A stretch of DNA of 64,000 nucleotides from positions 1 through 64,000 of IMG/VR virus record IMGVR_UViG_3300046323_000419; one strand, 5' to 3'. Of the stretch, positions 20,898 through 27,355 are shown piece after piece; position 1 is the stretch's first letter; the number at the start of each line of letters is the position of its first letter. The translations under genes were made by a program, and so were the position numbers. Below the pieces are notes generated by a model that saw nothing but the letters and a program-made list of their open reading frames with translations, made no database searches and was not told where the DNA came from. Origin of the DNA: a virus.

Positions 20898-21608
20898 GTA
20901 CTTATATAATATTTATAACGATCGATATTTATATTATATAATCTGTATTTTCATTACACTGAAAACATCTAAAAACAATGTACAATTATTTTAAGTTTCC
21001 CAATTGTAAAATGGATACGATTAATTTTAAGTCATCATCAGGACTACAATATTTTAATGTGATATTATTGAAATGTCCACATTGGTTGTCGTTTACCATA
21101 TAACTTTAAAGATATATAGGTAATAAATTTGTCTGAGTTTTTCATAATTTGTTTTATTTAGTTAGTAATTAATATAAATTTGTAATAAATTGTGTGTGAA
21201 TATATGTAGAATAACTCAATTGAGTTGGTTATATTATTGATGTAAAAGCTATAAGTATAAAAATAATAGGCTTGGTTACCCTATTTGACCGTGTACCAGG
21301 TTGAAGGTGTTGATGTAATACAACATGTTTATTAACAACGTAACAATAGTTATCTCAACGTTTAAAGTGTCGTACGTCACTCCTTTACTATTTTATTCCG
21401 ACTTTACGGATAACTGTATCATTGGTAAAAGTTGCAACTTTACAATCAGTATTTGAGAGTTCACATCTGTACTCACAACAATAATACTAAATCTTTAATC
21501 CTTTATTTCTAAATATTCCATTTAATATTTATACCTTAATATATAGGTGTAATTTATTGTAATAGTCACCAATTAAAGTTTTAGCAATTATAAGTGTATG
21601 TCAGATAC
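20898..21608 (-). ncRNA. Candidate large non-coding RNA (about 700 nt) in a gene-free region
   Basis: Roughly 940 nt between the gene at 20843 and the candidate SSB at 21781 hold no credible gene. The part 21270-21480 is richer in G and C than its surroundings and full of short helices: AAAGTTGCAACTTT, TGTTG/CAACA around a TATTACAT loop, CCG/CGG around TAAAGT, GGTG/CACC near 21547-21571. It is framed by a leftward terminator on the left and by a possible -7 box then the SSB terminator on the right. I recognise no RNA family. Confidence 0.4.
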
Positions 21609-21615
21609 AAAAGTA
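21608..21615 (-). promoter_or_regulatory. Possible -7 box for the non-coding transcript
   Basis: Minus-strand TACTTTTG fits TAnnTTTG. No T(A/T)GG element lies 19 nt upstream, so the support is weak; it is noted because a terminator (20866-20897) implies a start somewhere in this stretch. Confidence 0.25.
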
Positions 21616-21744
21616 CAACATAATATTAACTAAAACTTAATTGACAACATTAACCTATTATAACTTATTATATGATTTACTTGGGTCTTTCAAAGGTTTA
21701 GACAATTTATTATAATCATCACACATAATAAGTTATTATAGAGT

Positions 21745-21775
21745 CAAAAAAATATAAGGACCCCGAAGAGCCCCT
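21745..21775 (-). terminator. Terminator of the candidate SSB gene, UUCG tetraloop
   Basis: Minus strand AGGGGCTC-TTCG-GGGTCCTT forms an 8-bp stem with three to four G-U pairs and a stable UUCG loop closed by C-G, then a T-rich run (21745-21755). It starts a few bases after the stop of the gene at 21781. Confidence 0.75.
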
Positions 21776-21780
21776 ATAGA

Positions 21781-22173
21781 TTATGCTTCAACCGCAATAG
21801 GTTTAGCTGTTTCAACAACAGTATCGAAGTCAAGACCAAAGTCTTCTTCAGTTGCATTGTTACCACCAGCAATAAGATGTGAAGTTCTGATATACATCTT
21901 ACCGTCGTCACCTTTAGAGACAGTTGATAAGAATGTATCACCAATCTTCATACCATGATTGAATGATTTAGCAAAGATTTGTGTAGTAACACCTTTCTTC
22001 TCTTCACCATTAGCGTTGATGAAATCAACAGAACCAAGATAATACATATTCTCTACACCAGAGGCATTGGTAAACTTTTGTGGAGAATTGGTATTAATTG
22101 ACACTAGAGTTGCAGGAAAGTTGAACTCTGTTTTACCTGTAACAGGATTTACGATTGCTTTGAAATTTGACAT
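21781..22173 (-). CDS. Candidate single-strand DNA-binding (OB-fold) protein
   Basis: 130 aa from MSNFKAIVNP at 22173. An upstream in-frame ATG (22257) would put a G-rich hairpin inside the coding region and is rejected. Beta-rich domain (FNFPATLVSINTN, YYLGSVDFINANG, TQIFAKSF, KIGDTFLSTVSKG, KMYIRTSHL) followed by an acidic tail (ATEEDFGLDFDTVVE) as in SSB proteins. Codons are less AT-biased than in neighbouring genes, which suggests high expression. It is a single-gene unit with its own strong terminator. The OB-fold is inferred. Confidence 0.5.
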   Translation of the reverse strand: MSNFKAIVNPVTGKTEFNFPATLVSINTNSPQKFTNASGVENMYYLGSVDFINANGEEKKGVTTQIFAKSFNHGMKIGDTFLSTVSKGDDGKMYIRTSHLIAGGNNATEEDFGLDFDTVVETAKPIAVEA

Positions 22174-22197
22174 AACGATTATAGTTTTTAAATTAGA

Positions 22198-22215
22198 TTG
22201 GGGGAACATCCCCAA
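22198..22215. repeat. G/C-rich inverted repeat in the SSB leader
   Basis: TTGGGG and CCCCAA (22198-22203 and 22210-22215) enclose GAACAT. A further GGGGG run lies at 22230-22234. Such GC blocks are rare here. No T run follows on either strand, so it is more likely a leader hairpin or protein-binding site than a terminator. Confidence 0.5.
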
Positions 22216-22309
22216 AATTTGAAAAGAGTGGGGGTGACTTCTTAGGTTATTTACCATTCACGACCAATATATTTTTTTTGAAAAATTTTAAAAAAAGTTT
22301 AAAAAAAAT

Positions 22310-22340
22310 TTGGAATTGATAAAATAATTCCGTATATTTG
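22310..22340 (+). promoter_or_regulatory. Rightward promoter, Bacteroidetes type
   Basis: TTGG (22310-22313), 19-nt spacer, TATATTTG (22333-22340), about 17 nt before the ATG at 22357. It is the first rightward promoter and marks the divergence point between the two halves of the window. Confidence 0.75.
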
Positions 22341-22356
22341 TATAAATAATAAATTT

Positions 22357-22683
22357 ATGAGAAAAACAACTATCAATATTCCAATTTATCAATGTAAATT
22401 AACTATAATCCTAGATAAAGATTTATCATATATAACTAAAAAGTATAAAACTATTGATTTATCAGATTATGGTGCAGTAACTATGAGAATTCCAAATAAA
22501 CATAGTGAATACATTATATCATTTGAATATAGTGAAGGTTCTATTATTGCACACGAAATAACTCATCTAGTTAATTACATATTTGAAGATAGAGGTATTA
22601 AATTAGATATTAAAAATGATGAACCTCAAGCTTATTTAACAGGTTGGTTATTTAAAGAAATAGATAAGTTCTTAAATAAATGA
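22357..22683 (+). CDS. HExxH zincin-like protein
   Basis: 108 aa. The active-site helix reads SIIAHEITHLVNYIF, with the two zinc-binding histidines and catalytic Glu of HExxH, and a NDEPQAYL segment about 20 residues later can give the third ligand. It resembles small metallopeptidase-like proteins common in phages, whose role is not known to me. First rightward gene, from the promoter at 22310. Confidence 0.6.
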   Translation: MRKTTINIPIYQCKLTIILDKDLSYITKKYKTIDLSDYGAVTMRIPNKHSEYIISFEYSEGSIIAHEITHLVNYIFEDRGIKLDIKNDEPQAYLTGWLFKEIDKFLNK

Positions 22684-22685
22684 TG

Positions 22686-22702
22686 TAAACGCTATAGGTG
22701 AG
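22686..22702 (+). repeat. Repeated 17-nt motif upstream of a promoter (copy 1)
   Basis: TAAACGCTATAGGTGAG. A near-identical TAAACGCTATGGGCGAG lies at 33537-33553. Both stand 31-33 nt upstream of the -33 element of a T(A/T)GG-N19-TATCTTTG promoter and directly after a gene. A regulator-binding site is possible. Confidence 0.6.
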
Positions 22703-22734
22703 TAACAATTTATGTAAAATAAATCACTTTTTAT

Positions 22735-22765
22735 TAGGATTTTAAATAAAAGTTTCGTATCTTTG
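22735..22765 (+). promoter_or_regulatory. Rightward promoter of a non-coding transcript
   Basis: TAGG (22735-22738), 19-nt spacer, TATCTTTG (22758-22765). It shares its -33 TAGG and exact spacing with the promoters at 47931 and 55016. Transcription should start near 22773. Confidence 0.75.
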
Positions 22766-22772
22766 TAACTCA

Positions 22773-23050
22773 GTAAAATAATTACGCAACTTATATAGGT
22801 GGTTGTTGCTATTTCACAGTATATTAATATACAATCCAGGGCAAAAGAGGATATGTGAGTAGATAACGGGTTTTAAGGGTATGACGACTTCAACAAACTA
22901 TATAAGCCAAGGTGTTTCTCAGAAAGCAAATTCTGGGGAAACCCTTTTGTGTTTAATTGTTAACTAATTATTTAAATAAACTTATAATAATATTATAGTT
23001 ATAGGAAACTTATATTTAGACCTTTCACAACAGTGTTAGGTCTTTTTTTT
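22773..23050 (+). ncRNA. Candidate independent non-coding RNA, about 280 nt
   Basis: The stretch has its own promoter (22735-22765) and intrinsic terminator (23018-23050) and no good ORF; the longest is 28 codons at 22881-22967. It is richer in G than its surroundings. GGGTTT (22868-22873) pairs with AAACCC (22939-22944), closing a 77-nt domain, and a palindrome GTATATTAATATAC lies near 22818. I recognise no family. A leader RNA, a regulatory RNA or a tRNA-independent decoy are open possibilities. Confidence 0.55.
23018..23050 (+). terminator. Intrinsic terminator of the non-coding RNA
   Basis: AGACCT (23018-23023) pairs with AGGTCT (23038-23043), followed by seven more T. It separates the RNA from the small-gene operon whose promoter begins at 23102. 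Confidence 0.8.
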
Positions 23051-23101
23051 GCACTAATTTGAACTATTTTATACTTTTTATTAAAATAATTGATAAAAAG
23101 C

Positions 23102-23132
23102 TTGCATATGTCAAAATAATGTTGTATCTTTG
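23102..23132 (+). promoter_or_regulatory. Rightward promoter of the small-gene operon
   Basis: TTGC (23102-23105), 19-nt spacer, TATCTTTG (23125-23132), about 23 nt before the ATG at 23156. It drives a run of overlapping small genes to the terminator at 26593. Confidence 0.75.
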
Positions 23133-23155
23133 CATAAGAATTAAAATAATAGATA

Positions 23156-23335
23156 ATGAAAGAAGATAATACACAATATTTTAATGACGAATGGAATAAT
23201 ATGAAACCTTCAGATTTTATTGAAAAATATACTAAGATATTAGATAAAGAAGGTGTTCCTCAAAATATAGTTTTAAGAGAGGGAGAGAAGGAATTTATAA
23301 ATAATTATTATAAAAATAAAGATGTTAATAAATAA
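23156..23335 (+). CDS. Small acidic hypothetical protein
   Basis: 59 aa, just under common length cut-offs. Charged, helical (SDFIEKYTKILDKEGVPQN). First gene after the promoter at 23102; its end overlaps the next gene by 14 nt. Unrecognised. Confidence 0.6.
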   Translation: MKEDNTQYFNDEWNNMKPSDFIEKYTKILDKEGVPQNIVLREGEKEFINNYYKNKDVNK

Positions 23336-23459
23336 CTTTCAACAATTAGAATGTAGATGTAATCTACCAAGACCAAATAGTTTTACAGGTAATTGTACAA
23401 TATGTAATAAAATAATTAAACCAATAGTAGACAAAGATGCTGATAAATATACAAAATAA
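23322..23459 (+). CDS. Zinc-ribbon-like mini-protein
   Basis: 45 aa with CRC (11-13) and CTIC (25-28), a four-cysteine set that can bind one zinc ion. It overlaps the gene before by 14 nt and the gene after by 23 nt. One of several Cys-rich mini-proteins in this operon. Confidence 0.5.
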   Translation: MLINNFQQLECRCNLPRPNSFTGNCTICNKIIKPIVDKDADKYTK

Positions 23460-23709
23460 AGTTACAGAAATAGAAAATCATATTATAGATAATCAAAAAG
23501 ATATTTTTAATATGTATAATCATTATACTAAAAAATGGAGAGGTTCTAGAATAAATGATCTAAACGTTGGTTTATTCTTAGGAGATGGTAATATACCAAC
23601 AGTTCAAATTTTTGCTAGAAACAAGACAGGTTACATTAAGAAACATATATTGTTTAATAAAACTGGAGATACAATTATAGATACTAAAATTTTAAATACT
23701 ACTTTTTAA
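23437..23709 (+). CDS. Hypothetical protein
   Basis: 90 aa. Helical N-terminus (NIQNKVTEIENHIIDNQKD) then a beta-rich part (LNVGLFLGDGNIPTVQIF). No known domain. The stop overlaps the next ATG by one base. Confidence 0.6.
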   Translation: MLINIQNKVTEIENHIIDNQKDIFNMYNHYTKKWRGSRINDLNVGLFLGDGNIPTVQIFARNKTGYIKKHILFNKTGDTIIDTKILNTTF

Positions 23710-23912
23710 TGAAAAACGGAGAACTTATAGATTTAAGAACTGAAGAAGAAATTAATACTGAAAATAAAATGTTTAGAAATAAAATTAACAACCCTAAAGA
23801 ATTAGAATATTGGAGAAATATATTTCCAACTAAAACTGATAATGAATTAGAAGAATATAGAACTAAGTGGAGTAAAGAGAATCCTAAATATTTAAAATTT
23901 AAAAATTTATAA
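23709..23912 (+). CDS. Hypothetical charged protein
   Basis: 67 aa, mostly charged and helical (EEEINTENKMFRNKIN, then DNELEEYRTKWSKENPKYL). Not recognised. Two bases separate it from the next gene. Confidence 0.55.
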   Translation: MKNGELIDLRTEEEINTENKMFRNKINNPKELEYWRNIFPTKTDNELEEYRTKWSKENPKYLKFKNL

Positions 23913-23914
23913 TA

Positions 23915-24157
23915 ATGCATACATTCAGTAAAAACGGAATAAGAAAGAAAAATGTTTTAGATAAACTTAATACTAAAAAACAAGTTAAAACATTTTATAC
24001 TAAGTTAAAACAGATTAATGAATTATCTGATTATCTTAAAACATTAGAAGAACCTGTTACAGAAAATAACATTGATTCTATTGTACCAGAGTTAATTGGT
24101 AGAGATTTAGATTCAATGGAAAAGAATTTAATATTAAATCGACTAAGTAATGAGTAA
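23915..24157 (+). CDS. Hypothetical helical protein
   Basis: 80 aa, basic N-terminus (NGIRKKNVLDKLNTKKQ) and acidic C-terminal half. No motif. Overlaps the next gene by 8 nt (ATGAGTAA junction). Confidence 0.55.
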   Translation: MHTFSKNGIRKKNVLDKLNTKKQVKTFYTKLKQINELSDYLKTLEEPVTENNIDSIVPELIGRDLDSMEKNLILNRLSNE

Positions 24158-24428
24158 GGAAATAACACTAAATAATATCTATAACTTCATAGAAGGTAAT
24201 ATTAGATTAAGAACTAAGACTCTTCAACCTACACATATTAAAGAACAGATTGCACATAGGTTATTAAAATGTTCTAATGATTGTGCTAAGAAAGGAGAAT
24301 GTATTATATGTGGTTGTGATTTTCCAGATAGAGCATATTCTACAGAATCTTGTAACACCGAACGTTTTCCTAATTTTTTATCAAAAATAGATTGGGAATT
24401 ATATAAAATAGATAATAAAATTGAATAA
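24150..24428 (+). CDS. Cys-rich protein, possible zinc binding
   Basis: 92 aa. The centre reads CSNDCAKKGECIICGCDFP, six cysteines within 18 residues, with a further Cys in TESCNTERFP and a WELYK end. The layout matches small Cys-rich proteins I recall from crAss-like and other Bacteroidetes phages, with no assigned role. Directly followed by the next ATG. Confidence 0.6.
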   Translation: MSKEITLNNIYNFIEGNIRLRTKTLQPTHIKEQIAHRLLKCSNDCAKKGECIICGCDFPDRAYSTESCNTERFPNFLSKIDWELYKIDNKIE

Positions 24429-24644
24429 ATGCAGAAAGAATATACAATATACGAAAAAGATTTAAAGAAAGCTTTAGATCAATTAGATACCTTTCAAACT
24501 AAAATGGAATTGTTTACAGGTAAATATCCTAGATTTAGTTATACTGTAAATGTTAATAAACAAAAAGATGGATGGTTAATACTATTAAATATTAAAACTA
24601 AAGATGAGCAAAGAAATACTCAAACAGCTCAACAAACTGTATAA
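24429..24644 (+). CDS. Hypothetical protein
   Basis: 71 aa. An N-terminal helix (EKDLKKALDQLDTFQTKMEL) is followed by two strands (FSYTVNVNKQKDGWLILLNIK). The last 41 nt overlap the next gene in another frame. Unrecognised. Confidence 0.5.
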   Translation: MQKEYTIYEKDLKKALDQLDTFQTKMELFTGKYPRFSYTVNVNKQKDGWLILLNIKTKDEQRNTQTAQQTV

Positions 24645-24930
24645 GCATGTTGAGTATTATAATACATACACTCCGTTCCCTTTTTATGATACGGAGTGGC
24701 AACAAAATATAAAGAATTATATAAATGAAATTAAAATGGAAAAGAAAGATTACGATAAAGAACCAGTCTTTGCTTGCAAACATTGTAGTACATTAGTTGT
24801 ACCTAATCAATATGAAGTAGATGATGATGGTAATGAAATATGTGGTAGATGTGGAAGTGTAAACGATGTGAAAGAATATAAAAATATATTTGAATATAAT
24901 AAAGAACAGAAGATTAAACCTAAATATTAA
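24604..24930 (+). CDS. Zinc-ribbon protein
   Basis: 108 aa. CKHCSTLVVPNQYEVD with a later CGRCG forms a standard CxxC...CxxC zinc ribbon with a strand between. The N-terminal 45 residues are helical and aromatic. The first ATG at 24604 overlaps the previous gene by 41 nt; a later start cannot be excluded, but the ribbon is in this frame. It could contact nucleic acid or RNA polymerase. Confidence 0.58.
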   Translation: MSKEILKQLNKLYKHVEYYNTYTPFPFYDTEWQQNIKNYINEIKMEKKDYDKEPVFACKHCSTLVVPNQYEVDDDGNEICGRCGSVNDVKEYKNIFEYNKEQKIKPKY

Positions 24931-24932
24931 TT

Positions 24933-25313
24933 ATGGAGAACGTTAAAGAAGCAAATATAAATGTAAAAATTAAGAATTTCTTCTTTAGATATATTGAGTT
25001 TTTAAAACCTTTTCATAAACTTCAGAAACAACATTATACAGTGGTTGCTTTATTATTATATTATCATTATCAATTCTCTAAAGAGATTACTAATAATAAA
25101 ATATTATGGAAAACAGTATTTGATTATGATACTAAAATTCTAATCACAGATGAACTAGGTATTACAACACAAGGATTAGAGAATATATATACTAAACTTA
25201 GAAAGTCTAAAGTTATAATTGATAATGAAATATCATCTGTATATATTCCTCAAATGAATAAGAAGAATAAAGTGTTTACTATTAATATTAATTTTAACAT
25301 TATAGATGGATAA
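24933..25313 (+). CDS. Winged-helix DNA-binding-like protein
   Basis: 126 aa. LLYYHYQFSKEITNN, then ITDELGITTQGLENIYTKL and KSKVIIDNEISSVYIP give helix, recognition helix and wing of a winged-helix domain. It may regulate phage transcription or act in packaging, but it is unproved. The stop overlaps the next ATG (ATGGATAA). Confidence 0.5.
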   Translation: MENVKEANINVKIKNFFFRYIEFLKPFHKLQKQHYTVVALLLYYHYQFSKEITNNKILWKTVFDYDTKILITDELGITTQGLENIYTKLRKSKVIIDNEISSVYIPQMNKKNKVFTININFNIIDG

Positions 25314-25728
25314 ATATTATACACCAGAAATAGAAGAATTTTATGTTGGGTTTGAATACGAAACTTCTTATCTACAAGATTATGATACTTGGAAAAAAGA
25401 AGTTTTAGAAAAAGATGATGTAGGATATTTTCATTCTATTTATTTTGGAGATGCTGTTTCTACTGAATTTAGAGTTAAATATTTAGATAAAGAAGATATT
25501 GAAAGTTTAGGTTGGTTTCATAAATATGATGATTTTTCATTTGGAGAATTTATTAAATCTAAAAACGAAGAAGTTGATTATCATTTAACTTTTGATTACG
25601 ACAATAAAAGTTTAATTGTAGGATTGTATAATAGTGAAGATACTGAATTTTATGATAATATATTTATAGGAAATATTAAAAATAAATCTGAACTTAAAAA
25701 ACTTTTAAAACAATTACAAATTGGATAA
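25306..25728 (+). CDS. Hypothetical acidic protein
   Basis: 140 aa, rich in Asp, Glu, Tyr and Phe; mostly beta-type segments (EFYVGFEYETSYLQD, VDYHLTFDYDNKSLIVGLY). No known domain. Confidence 0.58.
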   Translation: MDKYYTPEIEEFYVGFEYETSYLQDYDTWKKEVLEKDDVGYFHSIYFGDAVSTEFRVKYLDKEDIESLGWFHKYDDFSFGEFIKSKNEEVDYHLTFDYDNKSLIVGLYNSEDTEFYDNIFIGNIKNKSELKKLLKQLQIG

Positions 25729-26020
25729 AATTCAAGAGAAGAAAGTAAATGATATTATTCATACAATAGGTTTAAATAATAACCTTAGAGATTGTGAAGT
25801 AAAAGAAATAGTTGAATCACAGTTTAGGTTTATGTATGAGGAGATTAAGAAAATGTCATTAGATACAATGACTGCGGAAGAAATTGATAATTGTAAAACA
25901 AACTTCTTTTTTAAATACTTAGGAAAAGTATATACATCAGGAGAAATAGTAGATAAACATAAATATAGAATACAAAAAAGCAAAGAAGAAAAGGATGAGA
26001 GAGAACGTAACCGCATATGA
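25721..26020 (+). CDS. Hypothetical protein, TTG start
   Basis: 99 aa. The start codon is TTG within TTGGATAAA, overlapping the preceding stop by 8 nt; the preceding junction at 25306 has the matching ATGGATAAA, which supports this unusual start. Helical, with a FFFKYLGKVYTSGE segment and a highly charged tail (KSKEEKDERERNR). Unrecognised. Confidence 0.55.
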   Translation: MDKIQEKKVNDIIHTIGLNNNLRDCEVKEIVESQFRFMYEEIKKMSLDTMTAEEIDNCKTNFFFKYLGKVYTSGEIVDKHKYRIQKSKEEKDERERNRI

Positions 26021-26375
26021 TGCAGTAGAGATTAGTAAAGAGTGGTTAGAACAACCAATGTTTAATAAAGTAGTGATTACTTTAAATACAGAGAATACAT
26101 TAGATAGTTTAGATTTATCTGATAATGCAATGAGTCAGTTTCAATACGTTATTGCTAAAGGTTCAAATGTAATAAGTGTTGAAGTGGGAGACAAAGTTAG
26201 ACTTAGTTTAGATAAGATGACAAGTAAGAAAGTTAATCCCAATAATACACATGAGGATATTACAACAATTGAATTAGATCCTATTGAATTTGATGGTAAA
26301 ATATTTGCAATTATTGAAGATAGATTAATTAAAACTAGATTTACAAATTCTAAAGAACTACAAACAAACGAATAA
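25995..26375 (+). CDS. GroES-like co-chaperonin candidate
   Basis: 126 aa. The strand FNKVVITLN (23-31) is followed by a flexible segment (about 32-48) at the place of the mobile loop. Then come YVIAKGSNVISVEVGDKVRL (51-70), like the GroES VxxVGDxVL strand pair, and PIEFDGKIFAIIEDRLI (96-112), like the GroES C-terminal IDGEEYLIMREDDIL strand pair. A GroEL-like gene lies 1 kb downstream. The fold is inferred by pattern, not search. It overlaps the gene before by 26 nt. Confidence 0.5.
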   Translation: MRENVTAYDAVEISKEWLEQPMFNKVVITLNTENTLDSLDLSDNAMSQFQYVIAKGSNVISVEVGDKVRLSLDKMTSKKVNPNNTHEDITTIELDPIEFDGKIFAIIEDRLIKTRFTNSKELQTNE

Positions 26376-26388
26376 ATTATAATTAAAT

Positions 26389-26583
26389 ATGGACAAAAAA
26401 CAAGGATTAGGTATTATTGAACAAGCTTTACAAATAGCAAATAGTAAAGGTGCTTTTAAATTAGAAGAATCTTCTACAATTTTTACAGCATTAACTGTAG
26501 TTAAAAATACCTTACAAGAATCTGTAGAATCTGTAGAATCTGTAGAAGTTAAAGAAGAACTACCAAAAGTTAAAACTAAGTAA
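26389..26583 (+). CDS. Small hypothetical protein with VES repeats
   Basis: 64 aa. A helical N-terminus (GLGIIEQALQIANSKGAF) precedes the repeat ESVESVESVE made of tandem 9-nt units. Last gene before the terminator at 26593. Confidence 0.55.
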   Translation: MDKKQGLGIIEQALQIANSKGAFKLEESSTIFTALTVVKNTLQESVESVESVEVKEELPKVKTK

Positions 26584-26592
26584 TTAAACTAT

Positions 26593-26623
26593 AACCCAAC
26601 CTGAGAAATCTAGTTGGGTTTTA
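26593..26623 (+). terminator. Intrinsic terminator of the small-gene operon
   Basis: AACCCAAC (26593-26600) pairs with GTTGGGTT (26613-26620), followed by TTATA. It lies 10 nt after the stop at 26583. Confidence 0.75.
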
Positions 26624-26647
26624 TAGGTATAAAACAAAATTAAAAAT

Positions 26648-27211
26648 ATGAATGGATTTTTGTTAAAAGATGGTGTTCTAACTGTAGAAGATCAGTTATG
26701 GGGATTGGAACCCTTTAAAAAAATATTAAAGCGCGATAAGAGTCGTAATAAAGATTTAGCATTAAAAGAGATGTTATTTATATATTACTATACAGATATT
26801 AAATCTGATTATCTAATTATAGATATTAAATTTAGAACTGAAGAAATCATAAAAGATTTACAACTTTCTGATAATTGGAAAATAGATTCTGTAATGCAAG
26901 ATGCAATTAATTTCTATGAAGAAAGAAGTTTAACTGTTATTGGTAAATTGTATAAAAATGCTTTATTAGCTGCTAATGATATATCAGAATATCTAACTAA
27001 GACTAAAGAGTTATTAGAAGAACGTGATGATAGAAACAAACCAGTGACTACTCTAACAACTATTGTAGGTGGTATTAGTAAGATTAAAGTTGTAATGCAG
27101 GATTTAAAAGCTGCAGAAAAAGAATTGATTAAAGAGAAAGTAGAAACTGAAGGGCGTATGAAAGGTCAACAACAAATGGGTATGTTTGAATCTGGCTTAC
27201 AAATAAATTAA
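26648..27211 (+). CDS. Hypothetical protein upstream of the terminase, candidate small terminase subunit
   Basis: 187 aa, mostly helical. N-terminal LWGLEPFKKILKRDKSRNKD, then helices with aromatic LFIYYYTDIKSDY, and a C-terminal coiled-coil-like region (QDLKAAEKELIKEKVETEG) before a Gln/Met-rich end. Position just before the chaperonin-terminase block and the helical, oligomer-prone layout fit a small terminase subunit, but no helix-turn-helix is clear. Confidence 0.4.
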   Translation: MNGFLLKDGVLTVEDQLWGLEPFKKILKRDKSRNKDLALKEMLFIYYYTDIKSDYLIIDIKFRTEEIIKDLQLSDNWKIDSVMQDAINFYEERSLTVIGKLYKNALLAANDISEYLTKTKELLEERDDRNKPVTTLTTIVGGISKIKVVMQDLKAAEKELIKEKVETEGRMKGQQQMGMFESGLQIN

Positions 27212-27213
27212 TT

Positions 27214-27354
27214 ATGGAAAATTGGCAAAAATGTCCATTATGTAATGGAACAGGAAAAGATGTTGTAACTAAAATAAATGAAACCTCATCTATATGTACA
27301 GTATGTAATGGTAAAAAAATAATATCAATGTTAACTGGTAAACCACCAAAATAA
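27214..27354 (+). CDS. DnaJ-type zinc-finger mini-protein next to GroEL
   Basis: 46 aa from the ATG at 27214. CPLCNGTG (7-14) and CTVCNG (28-33) are the two knuckles of the DnaJ cysteine-rich domain; nothing else of DnaJ is present. It lies between the candidate small terminase and GroEL, two bases from one and one base from the other, so all three are co-translated. It may recognise unfolded chains, or simply be a small structural zinc protein. Confidence 0.62.
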   Translation: MENWQKCPLCNGTGKDVVTKINETSSICTVCNGKKIISMLTGKPPK

Positions 27355-27355
27355 T

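Noticed and set aside
22174-22257. N-terminal extension of the candidate SSB gene to 22257
   Set aside because: It would encode an atypical Pro/Ser/His-rich leader across a GC-rich hairpin. The domain starts at MSNFKAIV (22173).
22881-22967. 28-codon ORF inside the candidate RNA at 22773-23050
   Set aside because: Short, no neighbours in register, and its codons coincide with the 3' arm of the GGGTTT/AAACCC helix. Kept as the main alternative to a non-coding call.
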